Part shown: in pieces, positions 54,998 through 62,551 of the stretch
Position numbering within the stretch: position 1 is the first letter of the stretch
How the letters are laid out: each line of letters opens with the position of its first letter
Origin: Acidihalobacter yilgarnensis
GTDB taxonomy: Bacteria; Pseudomonadota; Gammaproteobacteria; DSM-5130; Acidihalobacteraceae
Reading direction: 5' to 3'
Assembly (NCBI RefSeq): GCF_001753245.1
Contig: NZ_CP017415.1
Location: forward strand, 3,094,040 to 3,158,039
Length of the DNA: 64,000 nt
The notes under the pieces: generated by a model
Database searches by the model: none
The model's input: only the letters and a program-made list of their open reading frames with translations
Told to the model about the DNA's origin: nothing
Program-made: the position numbers and the translations under genes

Positions 54998-56977
54998 TCA
55001 GGTCTCGCCGCCCGCATACCGCCGCGTGGTCCATCGTCGCACCAGGCTCAGCAGCGGCATTGCCACAAAAAACGCGAAGTAACCGATGGTGAACCAACGT
55101 CCCCACATCGCTAGCACGGGCGTCGCCGGCTCGAAACCGATCCACCCGAGGACGATGTAGCAGACGATCATGAAAATAAGCAGCACTTTGTATGTGTTAT
55201 CAAACAACGGGTGCTTCTTGACGCGAGCCTCTGGCGTGTTGTCCAGGAAGGGCACCAGGAACATGACCACAATGGCCAGTGTCATCATGAAAACACCGAG
55301 GTGCTTATCGGATATCGAACGCAGAATCGCGTAAAACGGCCCGAGGAAGAACAACGGGCGAACATCGGCCGGCGATTGAAGTGTATTCGCCGGTGTTGAA
55401 TTATCTTGATCGATGAAGATATTGAAAAATGTCGGCTCGAAAAACACGATAGCTGTGAAGATCGTACCCAAAAATGCGTAGAAAAAAAGATCCTTTTCGC
55501 GAAAATATGAAAACAAATCAAACGTGATGTTCACTGGCTTAGGCGTTGAGTCCGCATATTCAGAACCCAATGTCATCGACAATATCTGTTCGACTTGACG
55601 CGAGCAGGTACCGCATGATGATGCGGCGCGCGTAGTGAGACGCACATCTTCCACAGTAGACAAACTGTGCATTTTGATCGCACTGATAATTTCACCCTTA
55701 CTGACCGAATTGCAGGTACAAATCTCGGCATCGTCGGGCAGATTACTGACTACGTCGACGGCCTCACCACCTCCGCTACCACCGGTCAGCAGCACATCGC
55801 GGCGATCTGAAATATCCTCACCGTTACGTATTAATTCCTTGAACCATTGGGACAGTGCGACATCCCCGTACAAAATACAGCCCGCCACGCGGTTGTTCTT
55901 GATGCAGGCCTTTTTGTAGATACCGCTGCGCGCGTCAACGTACACCAGTTCGTCGATGCCGTCCCCGCCCATGATCTGCCCCTGCGAATACAGATCTATA
56001 CCCGTGATCTTGAGCTGCGTGGATGGCAATGAACCGTTATAGCTCGCCTCGACTTCACCGGACATGTAGCGAGCGAGCACTCGTGCCTGTTCGTAACACG
56101 GGTCGACCAATCCGTAGGTCCGCCCTTTATGCTGGACGCACTCGCCGATCGCGAAGATCGATGGATCACTGGTTTCAAGCTGGTCGTTGATCACGATGCC
56201 TCGATCGACCTTAAGGCCGATCGATTTGGCGAGTTCCACGTCAGGTACGATACCTGCGCAAACCACCACCATGTCGGCGCGTATCTCCTCGCCGCGCTGA
56301 AAGCGCACGGCCTCGACGTGCTCCTCACCAACGATGGATTCCGTCATCCGCGGGATGTGGAAGACGATACCTTTGTCTTCCAGGCGGCGCTGCAGCAGCG
56401 CCGAACTACCCGCGTCGAGTTGCCGCTCCATCAGCCAATCCGCGAGATGTACGACGGCGACTTCTGCACCCTGAACGCGTAATGCGTTGGCGGCCTCAAG
56501 ACCCAGCAAACCGCCGCCGATCACCACGACATGCGTATGCTTCCCTGCGCGTTCGAGCATGTAGTCCACATCATCGATCGTGCGGAAGACCGTCACTTCC
56601 GGCAGTTCGCGACCTGGAATCGGTGGCACCATCGGCTTGGAGCCCACCGCGAAGACGAGATAGTCGTAGGCCTCGGTCACACCCTGGTCGGAGGTCACGA
56701 TCTTGCGCTCGCGATCCACGCTGACGATGCGATGCCCCTTGTAGAGCCGGTTCCCGCCATCGCCGACCCAAACCTCGTCGTCGATCATGATATCCGGCAG
56801 CGAACGCTCATTAGCCAGCAACGGACTGAGCTGGATGCGATCGTAAGCCGAATAGGGCTCATCGCCGAAGACGATCACCTGATAGCCGCCCGGCGCCTGC
56901 TTGAGCAGTTCCTTAACGAACCGGCTACCGGCCATGCCGTTGCCGATTACCACCACACGTTTTTGTTCTGACACCAT
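54998..56977 (-). CDS. NirB-like FAD/NAD(P)H module + BFD [2Fe-2S] + cytochrome b C-terminal half
   Basis: A 659-residue fusion. Residues 1-400 are a NirB-like flavoprotein: FAD motif IGNGMAG (11-17), NAD(P) motif GGGLLG (154-159) and the second FAD motif SIFAIGEC (273-280). Residues 415-470 are a BFD-like [2Fe-2S] domain with Cys420, Cys422, Cys455 and Cys458 (CTC, then CGTC), as in the electron-input half of nitrite reductase NirB. The siroheme half is absent. Residues 484-659 are the C-terminal half of cytochrome b (subunit IV-like) with four helices and the conserved YAILRSI. The Qo-site PEWY motif reads PLFF (541-544). The preceding gene supplies the N-terminal cytochrome b. It probably links NAD(P) to the quinone site on the cytoplasmic side; direction is unproven. 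Confidence 0.9.
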   Translation of the reverse strand: MVSEQKRVVVIGNGMAGSRFVKELLKQAPGGYQVIVFGDEPYSAYDRIQLSPLLANERSLPDIMIDDEVWVGDGGNRLYKGHRIVSVDRERKIVTSDQGVTEAYDYLVFAVGSKPMVPPIPGRELPEVTVFRTIDDVDYMLERAGKHTHVVVIGGGLLGLEAANALRVQGAEVAVVHLADWLMERQLDAGSSALLQRRLEDKGIVFHIPRMTESIVGEEHVEAVRFQRGEEIRADMVVVCAGIVPDVELAKSIGLKVDRGIVINDQLETSDPSIFAIGECVQHKGRTYGLVDPCYEQARVLARYMSGEVEASYNGSLPSTQLKITGIDLYSQGQIMGGDGIDELVYVDARSGIYKKACIKNNRVAGCILYGDVALSQWFKELIRNGEDISDRRDVLLTGGSGGGEAVDVVSNLPDDAEICTCNSVSKGEIISAIKMHSLSTVEDVRLTTRAASSCGTCSRQVEQILSMTLGSEYADSTPKPVNITFDLFSYFREKDLFFYAFLGTIFTAIVFFEPTFFNIFIDQDNSTPANTLQSPADVRPLFFLGPFYAILRSISDKHLGVFMMTLAIVVMFLVPFLDNTPEARVKKHPLFDNTYKVLLIFMIVCYIVLGWIGFEPATPVLAMWGRWFTIGYFAFFVAMPLLSLVRRWTTRRYAGGET

Positions 56978-57035
56978 GATTTAAACCTCGATCATTGGGA
57001 TTCCGTCCGTGAGCCAACGAGGTGCCGACGGACGC

Positions 57036-57686
57036 TCAACGTTGCGCGGAGCGGCTGGCTTCCTGCTCGATTCGGAGCGCATAAAGGTTCTGCAGATGCA
57101 TCACGATCAACGCGACCAGCGCCATCGGGATGACCGCAACGTGAAACGCCATAAAACGATTGATCGTGGGCGTGCTAACCAGCGGACCGCCGCGAATCCA
57201 GGTGATCAGGTCGTGTCCGATCAACGGGATGGAACCGAACAGGTTGGTGATCACCATGCCGCCCCATAGCGACATATTGCCGTAGGGCAAGATGTAGCCG
57301 AAAAATTCCTCACCCATGAGCAGCACCAATAAGCTGACGCCCCACAGCCATACCTTGCCGTTGCGTTTCTTGTACGTGCGATCCCAGAGGGCACGAAACA
57401 TGTGGATGTAGACGATGATGAACAGCAAAGAGGCGCCGGTCGTGTGGATGTAGCGCACCAGCCACCCCCAACGCACGTCGTACATGATGCTCATCACGGA
57501 GTTGTATGCACCGGAGCCGTCGGCACCACCCGGGTGATAACTCATCAACAGAAAAACACCGGTGATGAACTGAATGCCGATCAATACGATCGACATTGCC
57601 CCCAGCACGCGCCAGAAGCGCGATCTCAACGCCTTGACCTTGGTGCCCAAGTCGGGCGCCGCACTCGCATTTACACTCGCCATCAC
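57036..57686 (-). CDS. petB: Cytochrome b N-terminal half (b6-type)
   Basis: A 216-residue four-helix cytochrome b subunit corresponding to cytochrome b6 or the N-terminal half of bc1 cytochrome b. The heme ligands are His81 and His95 (HX13H) and His182 and His197 (HX14H). The 14-residue spacing in the second pair is typical of b6-type cytochromes. GYILPYGNMSLWGGMVITNL is the conserved helix C-D stretch. The protein ends after helix D, so the missing helices must come from the fusion protein encoded 58 bp downstream. It follows petA by about 50 bp. Confidence 0.95.
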   Translation of the reverse strand: MMASVNASAAPDLGTKVKALRSRFWRVLGAMSIVLIGIQFITGVFLLMSYHPGGADGSGAYNSVMSIMYDVRWGWLVRYIHTTGASLLFIIVYIHMFRALWDRTYKKRNGKVWLWGVSLLVLLMGEEFFGYILPYGNMSLWGGMVITNLFGSIPLIGHDLITWIRGGPLVSTPTINRFMAFHVAVIPMALVALIVMHLQNLYALRIEQEASRSAQR

Positions 57687-57738
57687 ATCCGCTCCTTACG
57701 ATCCGCCACCGATTTACGCGCCGTAGTAGTCGCGTGCT

Positions 57739-58350
57739 TCAGCACAGCTTCGCCTTGGGCCACATTTTGGTCACCACCACCTTCTTGCCGCCGTTTTCAT
57801 AGTGGTATTCCGGAATAGCCATATTGCGCGGCGCTGGCGAGGTCACGATGACGCGCGCCGAGAGGTCATACATGGACCCATGGCACGGGCAGTGGAAACC
57901 GCCCAACCAACCGGGTCGGACCGAATTCGGTTTAGGTTTGTAGAGGGGAATGCAGCACATGTGCGTGCAGATACGCACCAGCACGAGCATGTTTTTCTGT
58001 TCCATACGCGCGCGGTAGATGTTCTTCGCGTAGGGCGGTTGCTGCGGCACCTTGAGATCGGGGTCCTTCAAAATTCCCTGCGCCTGCACCTTTTCAAGGG
58101 TCGCCAACATCGCCGGTGTACGATTCATCACCATGACCGCCTTACCCTGCCAGGGTACGGTTACCTGTCCACCAGGCGGCACCTTGGTTACGTCGATCTC
58201 GACACTAGAAGCGGCCTCGACGGCCGCACTTGGATTCAGGCCATCCAGCATGGGCACACCCAGCGCACCCACGGTGGCTGCACCGGCGAGCTTTACGCTG
58301 GAACTGAGAAACTCCCGGCGTTCCTCCTGCTTTTCTTTGCGTACGGTCAT
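57739..58350 (-). CDS. petA: Rieske iron-sulfur protein
   Basis: The [2Fe-2S] Rieske subunit of a bc1/b6f-type complex. Cluster ligands are in CTHMCCIPLYKP and FHCPCHGSMYD (Cys and His of CTH, Cys and His of CPCH, plus the disulfide pair). The N-terminus has a twin-arginine-type motif, ERREFLSSSVKLAG, followed by the membrane anchor, as expected for Tat export. I chose the ATG at 58350 with GAGG six bases upstream (203 residues). The frame is open to 58434 and a longer start is possible. It is the first gene of the pet operon; an AT-rich region upstream probably holds the promoter. Confidence 0.94.
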   Translation of the reverse strand: MTVRKEKQEERREFLSSSVKLAGAATVGALGVPMLDGLNPSAAVEAASSVEIDVTKVPPGGQVTVPWQGKAVMVMNRTPAMLATLEKVQAQGILKDPDLKVPQQPPYAKNIYRARMEQKNMLVLVRICTHMCCIPLYKPKPNSVRPGWLGGFHCPCHGSMYDLSARVIVTSPAPRNMAIPEYHYENGGKKVVVTKMWPKAKLC

Positions 58351-58720
58351 CTCTGTCCTCTGAATGTCAGCCTTGGGCAGGACTACCATTGCGGGTTTCG
58401 TGCCAAATTTCTTATCCGAGCATAAATTCAACACATGAAACCGAATAAACTTAAATAAAAACTATATAAAACAATCATTTAATAGATATAAACTTAGGCG
58501 CACATATGACGCCGCAGGCAATAATCTCAATCCAATACGCACGAAAAGTGGAGCGAAACGAGCCACCGCTGAAGTGATTCATTTCACAATGGGTCAGCGA
58601 TGAGGGCCCTGATGGTCATCACAGGACCGAGCATGACGCGCACGCCCATCTGGCACCGCGTTTCCGTCAGGTGCTATCGCTTTAGGATTCAGAAGGGGAT
58701 CGAGACTCGAAGGGATCTTA

Positions 58721-58746
58721 ATTAAACGCGCTTATTAAACGCGCTT
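58721..58746. repeat. Tandem 13-bp direct repeat ATTAAACGCGCTT
   Basis: Two adjacent perfect copies of ATTAAACGCGCTT (58721-58733 and 58734-58746). They lie immediately before a long palindrome, between the Sco-like gene and petA. Two head-to-tail copies could be a binding site for a regulator of the pet operon. Confidence 0.55.
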
Positions 58747-58751
58747 CACAC

Positions 58752-58781
58752 GCACGTGTTAGCGCCAGCGCTAACACGTGC
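58752..58781. repeat. Palindrome with 14-bp arms
   Basis: GCACGTGTTAGCGC pairs perfectly with GCGCTAACACGTGC around CA. It begins 34 bp after the stop of the Sco-like gene. On the minus strand no T-run follows directly, so it is either a transcript-end hairpin of another kind or an operator. Confidence 0.7.
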
Positions 58782-58815
58782 CATGCAGATCATAGCGGCT
58801 GACGCCGCCATTCAA

Positions 58816-59637
58816 TCAGGGCTTACCCATGCCCGGCAACTTCAGCATTGCGGCAATATCGTGGAGTATCCGATCATTCGGATAAGCACTCGCTTGTCTG
58901 ATTTTGACGTGTATATCGCCGTTGGGTGCGACCAATACCAATTCATCGTGCCCGACGATACGTTTGTGTGCTGGCGCATTTTGCGTCAGTGGATTGACTG
59001 CCGGCGCGTAGTCAAACAAACCTTGCTGCTTCATCCGCGTTGCATATGCCTGATATGCGGCCGTATCGAGCGGGCGATAGTGCACGGCGTAACGACCCGC
59101 CACGATCCCACCGATGCTCGACTCGCTACCCGTCAAAAATGCCCAGTTATCCGCATCGGCGGGTTCGAGCCCGGCAATCGCCTTCATGAAATGAGACATC
59201 ACCGCCGTTCCCGCATGCTCAGGATCGAGGTTATAGGAGACGAACACGACTTTGCTGCCCAACAAATGGCTTTGCTTGAGTTCTTCGTAGAGATTCATCA
59301 GATGGCTGACGATCACCGGGCTGCTATCCACGCCGTAGGGCGCGATGAAACTGACGACTTGCACCTTCCCGTCGAACTGATCTGACGACACTTTCTGCCC
59401 GTTCTGGTTGATCAAATCGCTGAAGCGCGGCGCCTTACCGAATCGCCCGCGCTCGACCTGCGATTTCATCATCTCGTTCATCGATTTCGATTCGGTGTAG
59501 CGCGTCGCGTCATGCAGCCGCACCGTGCTGACAAAGCTCGATATGGCGAAGCCGAATACCAGGCCGACGAAAATTCCGATCGAGATGCTGAACCAGAAAT
59601 ATGAACGTTGGTTGAAGTCCTCGTTTTGCATTGTCAT
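58816..59637 (-). CDS. Sco1/SenC-like protein lacking the copper cysteines
   Basis: A 273-residue protein with one N-terminal helix (about residues 15-35) and a thioredoxin-like Sco domain. In Sco proteins the metal site is CxxxC plus a distal His. Here the segment reads VVSFIAPYGVDSSPVIVSH near residue 90, with no cysteine at all, while a His remains in RIVGHDELVLVAPNGD. Copper binding in the usual way is therefore unlikely; it may act as a chaperone or a partner of its neighbour. The start overlaps the stop of the canonical Sco gene upstream (ATGA). Both are probably used in assembly of the CuA site of the cytochrome oxidase beyond the window. Confidence 0.82.
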   Translation of the reverse strand: MTMQNEDFNQRSYFWFSISIGIFVGLVFGFAISSFVSTVRLHDATRYTESKSMNEMMKSQVERGRFGKAPRFSDLINQNGQKVSSDQFDGKVQVVSFIAPYGVDSSPVIVSHLMNLYEELKQSHLLGSKVVFVSYNLDPEHAGTAVMSHFMKAIAGLEPADADNWAFLTGSESSIGGIVAGRYAVHYRPLDTAAYQAYATRMKQQGLFDYAPAVNPLTQNAPAHKRIVGHDELVLVAPNGDIHVKIRQASAYPNDRILHDIAAMLKLPGMGKP

Positions 59638-60409
59638 GCGCCCTTGTTCGCCTGCAACACGCGGATGATGTCATTCATCATGGCCGCCACGGATACGGTA
59701 TCGGCCTGACCCAAGACATAACGTACGACGCCCTTCGGTCCGACGATGATCGCCGAGCTATTGTGAATGATGTCGTAAGCAGGATGCGCGGCATCCGCCA
59801 AAGGATTCGCCATGACCGGCATGTAACGGTAGCTACCATTTTGACGCTGCGCCGCAAAAACCTGATCAACCGCATCCACGGCTATTTTTTCGTAGTTGGC
59901 GTGAAAGCCTTGTTGCACTACGCGCTCGGTCACTGCGACTGGCGCCGTTAAAAACTGCCAAAGGCCATCGGCTGGATCAGCACCATACTGCTGCATGAAG
60001 CGGCTCATTTCCGCGGGCCCACTCCCTTCCGGGTCGACATTGAAGCTCAGCAGCTGTACTCGATTTTGCAGTCCGCGCTGGCGCAACAAGGTTTCGAGAT
60101 TGACCATGCGGGAAGCCAGCGATGGGCAAACGCGGGTGCAATACGGATACATGAACGTAACCACCAGGACCTTTCCCGCATAGGCGTCGGAAGAAACCGC
60201 ACGGCCCTGCTGATTCACGAATCCATTAAATACCGGCGCCTTGAACATCATCCGTGGCGGATCACCCGCCGCCGCAACATCGGGTTTCGTCGGTGGCGGA
60301 CGCCAAGGCAGAACACCGCCTAGCGCAATGGCTACCAACAAACCGATCACCCCCCCAATACCAGGCCCGTTACCGGCGTTTTGTAGCGCTTGAACTGCTC
60401 CAGGCCCAT
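59634..60409 (-). CDS. Sco1/SenC copper chaperone, frameshift near N-terminus
   Basis: A Sco-family copper chaperone for cytochrome oxidase assembly. The CxxxC site is intact in VVTFMYPYCTRVCPSLASRM, and the distal His is in YDIIHNSSAIIVGPKG. An ATG at 60409 with GAGG seven bases upstream opens MGLEQFKRYKTPVTGLVLGG and then stops at a run of seven G (minus strand, 60350-60356). One more base would join it to the downstream frame (VIGLLVAIALGG), giving a proper anchor helix. Read as given, translation would need the GTG at 60350, whose G overlaps the TGA. The homopolymer suggests a base-call error. Confidence 0.85.
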
Positions 60410-60527
60410 CACGTAACCTCCTACTCCCTGAATTGGGGGCGATGTCGAATCGCCTGCCTGACTACCACTTGCCGAGCCGTCACACACCACGCGGCCGGTC
60501 CTATCGCACACGCACGGAGCCTACCGC

Positions 60528-61055
60528 ATGCCCGCCGCCTCACCGCGCCACAACCGTTATCGCAAAATTCTGATTCCAGCCATTGTGCTACTCATTCTCG
60601 GCGGCTTTCTTTGGCGTTATGACGCCGATCATCCAGCACCCGGTGCCCTGCCGGCACTCAGCCTCGAATCGCTCGCAGGCCATACCGTAATGTTGGGCAA
60701 GCTCAACGGAAAACCGCTGATCATCAATCTTTGGGCAACTTGGTGTCCACCGTGCCGGGCAGAGCTCCCGCTGCTCATGAAGGCCAGCCACCAATATCCG
60801 AATATGCAATTTTATTTCGCGGAACAGGGCGATTCACGCGCCAACGTCAAGGCTTACGCCGAAAAAATCGGGCTTACGCCAGCGCACATATTACTGGATA
60901 CGAACACGCGCCTGAGCAAATTCTTCGGGGTGCTTGGCTATCCCACCACGATTTTCTACAACGCAGCCGGGAATATCGTCGCGATCCACCGTGGCGAACT
61001 CACCTCATCCACGCTTAAGCAATATCTTGCCAGACTCGGTCACAATGCCGAGTAG
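60528..61055 (+). CDS. TlpA-family membrane-anchored thioredoxin
   Basis: A 175-residue periplasmic thioredoxin-like reductase of the TlpA/ResA type. One N-terminal helix (about residues 14-28, ILIPAIVLLILGGFL) anchors it, and the active site is WATWCPPCRAELPLLMKAS (Cys73, Cys76). The cis-proline region is GVLGYPTTIFYNAAGN. Such proteins reduce cytochrome c heme-site cysteines or the CuA/Sco cysteines. With two Sco genes divergent from it (118-bp gap) and heme A genes nearby, a role in oxidase maturation fits best. Confidence 0.88.
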   Translation: MPAASPRHNRYRKILIPAIVLLILGGFLWRYDADHPAPGALPALSLESLAGHTVMLGKLNGKPLIINLWATWCPPCRAELPLLMKASHQYPNMQFYFAEQGDSRANVKAYAEKIGLTPAHILLDTNTRLSKFFGVLGYPTTIFYNAAGNIVAIHRGELTSSTLKQYLARLGHNAE

Positions 61056-61382
61056 GCCTAAATACCCGAAAACCCTGGGTGGAGCATCATAATCCCGGCG
61101 CCACTACATCAAGACATTGACCGCAGCCCATAACCGTTCTAGAAGCAGAGCATCAACGTCGGGGACACTACCCGAGGGGTGGAGCCAACGAATCTAGCCG
61201 AAGCCAGCCAATTTAGTGGCCATCATTGCAACTTCGCCTTGATTCGAGATGCGTGCCAAGCAGATCGTGGTCACTCATACTCGACGAGAACACCACCGCC
61301 CGCGTATGCGGGCAGTGGCAGGCAATGCGTTCGCGAACCATGCGCGGCCTCTGCTTGAGCCGCGATCGCGAGATCGGTTCGA
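61056..61382. other. Intergenic region, no gene seen
   Basis: About 330 bp between the converging TlpA-like gene and the small gene downstream of rusticyanin. Short frames are open but match nothing I recognise. I see no clear T-tract terminator. Confidence 0.45.
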
Positions 61383-61541
61383 CTACTTACGGGCTGCGAA
61401 AATCTTTTCCTGCTTAACTCGCATCATATCCTCGGTGCGCTGCACCCAGGTTGCGACCATGCTGACGCCGGTCACCATCAACTTCACGACCACAATAATG
61501 CCCGCGCCCACAATCAGTCCGGCGATATCCAATGGTGTCAT
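61383..61541 (-). CDS. Small single-helix membrane protein after rusticyanin
   Basis: A 52-residue protein starting MTPLDIAGLIVGAGIIVVV. It has one long membrane helix (about residues 5-30) followed by a charged tail ending KQEKIFAARK. The frame is open further upstream, but the ATG at 61541, with GGAG-like bases before it, gives a clean N-terminal helix. It lies 132 bp downstream of the rusticyanin stop, beyond a strong hairpin, so it may be expressed at a lower level from the same transcript. No function is known; it could be a small subunit of the oxidase. Confidence 0.6.
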   Translation of the reverse strand: MTPLDIAGLIVGAGIIVVVKLMVTGVSMVATWVQRTEDMMRVKQEKIFAARK

Positions 61542-61608
61542 GGCACTCACTCCACACGCTGTGTTGTCGCCCGGCTCGAATCGACCATACGATGCGGCCA
61601 GACAAAGT

Positions 61609-61630
61609 GCCGCGGGCCAAGGCCCGCGGC
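61609..61630 (-). terminator. Strong GC hairpin downstream of rusticyanin
   Basis: GCCGCGGGCC pairs perfectly with GGCCCGCGGC around two bases. It lies 44-65 bp after the rusticyanin stop. On the minus strand it is followed by ACTTTGTC, a poor U-tract, so it may be a partial terminator or an mRNA 3'-end stabiliser. Confidence 0.5.
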
Positions 61631-61673
61631 CAATGAGTCTCACTCGATGGACATTACGTCCGGCGAGCGTTTC

Positions 61674-62237
61674 TTACTTAACGATGATCTTGCCAAACAT
61701 GCCGGTCGAGGCATGACCCGGCGTCTTGCACAGATAGTAGTACGTTCCTGCGCCTGGCGGCGTCCATTCAACGGTATCGGTGTTGAACTGGCCACCGCTG
61801 GCCGCAGGCAGCTCCGGCACTTCTGCCATCGCATGCAGCGAACTCGGGTTAGGCATCGCCGAGAACGGAGGACCCTTCTTGGTGATCATGAAGCTGTGCT
61901 CGGCACCACCGTTGGTGTTGATCACGGTGATCGTGACCTTCTTGACTCCAGCATCGTAAACCAGTGTTGGGTTGGTTTGCTTATCCGCCTCGAACGAAGG
62001 GAATGGGAAGCCGGGCAACACCTGCTCAATCACTGTATGTGGGGTGGCTCCAGAGTAGGTCACTTCGTTCTTGCCACTCACCTTACCGGTGTCCGCCTTC
62101 ATCAGCTTGACGACACCAGGCTTGCCGACGGTCGTCACGCCGGCTTGGGCAATACCCACGGCCAGCAACGCACTCACGCCAGCGACGCCGGCAATCATCT
62201 TGACGATGCGGTTTTTCACGAACTTATCCTTCTTCAT
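61674..62237 (-). CDS. rus: Rusticyanin (type I blue copper protein)
   Basis: A 187-residue precursor, the same length as the Acidithiobacillus ferrooxidans protein as I remember it. The signal peptide runs to about residue 32 (IAQA). The type I copper ligands are His114 (GAEHSFMITKKGPP), Cys170, His175 and Met180 (YYYLCKTPGHASTGMFGKI). VLPGFPFPSFEADKQTNPTL matches the family core. It carries electrons from iron(II) oxidation in the periplasm to c cytochromes and the aa3 oxidase. I chose the ATG at 62237 for its strong Shine-Dalgarno GAGGAGG. It is the best marker for iron oxidation in this window. Confidence 0.97.
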   Translation of the reverse strand: MKKDKFVKNRIVKMIAGVAGVSALLAVGIAQAGVTTVGKPGVVKLMKADTGKVSGKNEVTYSGATPHTVIEQVLPGFPFPSFEADKQTNPTLVYDAGVKKVTITVINTNGGAEHSFMITKKGPPFSAMPNPSSLHAMAEVPELPAASGGQFNTDTVEWTPPGAGTYYYLCKTPGHASTGMFGKIIVK

Positions 62238-62318
62238 ACTTTCCTCCTCAGACAAAATTGTGCATCTATCGCTGCACAGCCATCGTCACAACCCCATCGC
62301 GAGCACCTGATGACGTGC

Positions 62319-62519
62319 TTACCGCCAATTTGGGCATGACATACCTTTCCTCAAAATAACGCACCCACTCTCGATCTCATGTTTTTCTAATCTAATGCCA
62401 AAAGATGTACTCGATAAAAAAATACAGCCCCCGAGCACAGCCACGGCCCATATTGCACTGATCAGCAGTATTTGCCTGCCGCCAACCGAATCTCGCTCAC
62501 GCTGTTGGTTCCTTGGCAT
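62319..62519 (-). CDS. Small membrane protein between ctaB and rus
   Basis: A 66-residue protein with one helix (about residues 17-36, ILLISAIWAVAVLGGCIFLS) and two further cysteines in the short tail (SGCVILRKGMSCPNWR). GGAG lies eight bases before the ATG, and the gene starts 32 bp after ctaB and ends 81 bp before rus, so it is probably real and co-transcribed. I recognise no family. The position recalls the small ORFs linked to ctaAB in other iron oxidisers. Confidence 0.55.
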   Translation of the reverse strand: MPRNQQRERDSVGGRQILLISAIWAVAVLGGCIFLSSTSFGIRLEKHEIESGCVILRKGMSCPNWR

Positions 62520-62551
62520 GACTAACTCCGGTCACCTCCGGTTCACACGCT

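Larger units (their letters stand above)
58351..58815. promoter_or_regulatory. Upstream region of the pet operon
   Basis: About 465 bp between petA and a Sco-like gene on the same strand. The part at 58435-58500 is very AT-rich and is the likely petA promoter, though I cannot define -10 and -35 boxes with confidence. Further out lie a tandem 13-bp direct repeat (58721-58746) and a 14-bp-arm palindrome (58752-58781), listed separately. Confidence 0.5.

Noticed and set aside
59634-60350. GTG at 60350 as the true start of the Sco gene
   Set aside because: It would remove half of the membrane anchor, while an ATG with a good ribosome-binding site lies upstream in the frame that one added base would join.
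61226-61417. Open frame downstream of the TlpA-like gene
   Set aside because: No family match by eye, alternative frames are equally open, and there is no ribosome-binding site.
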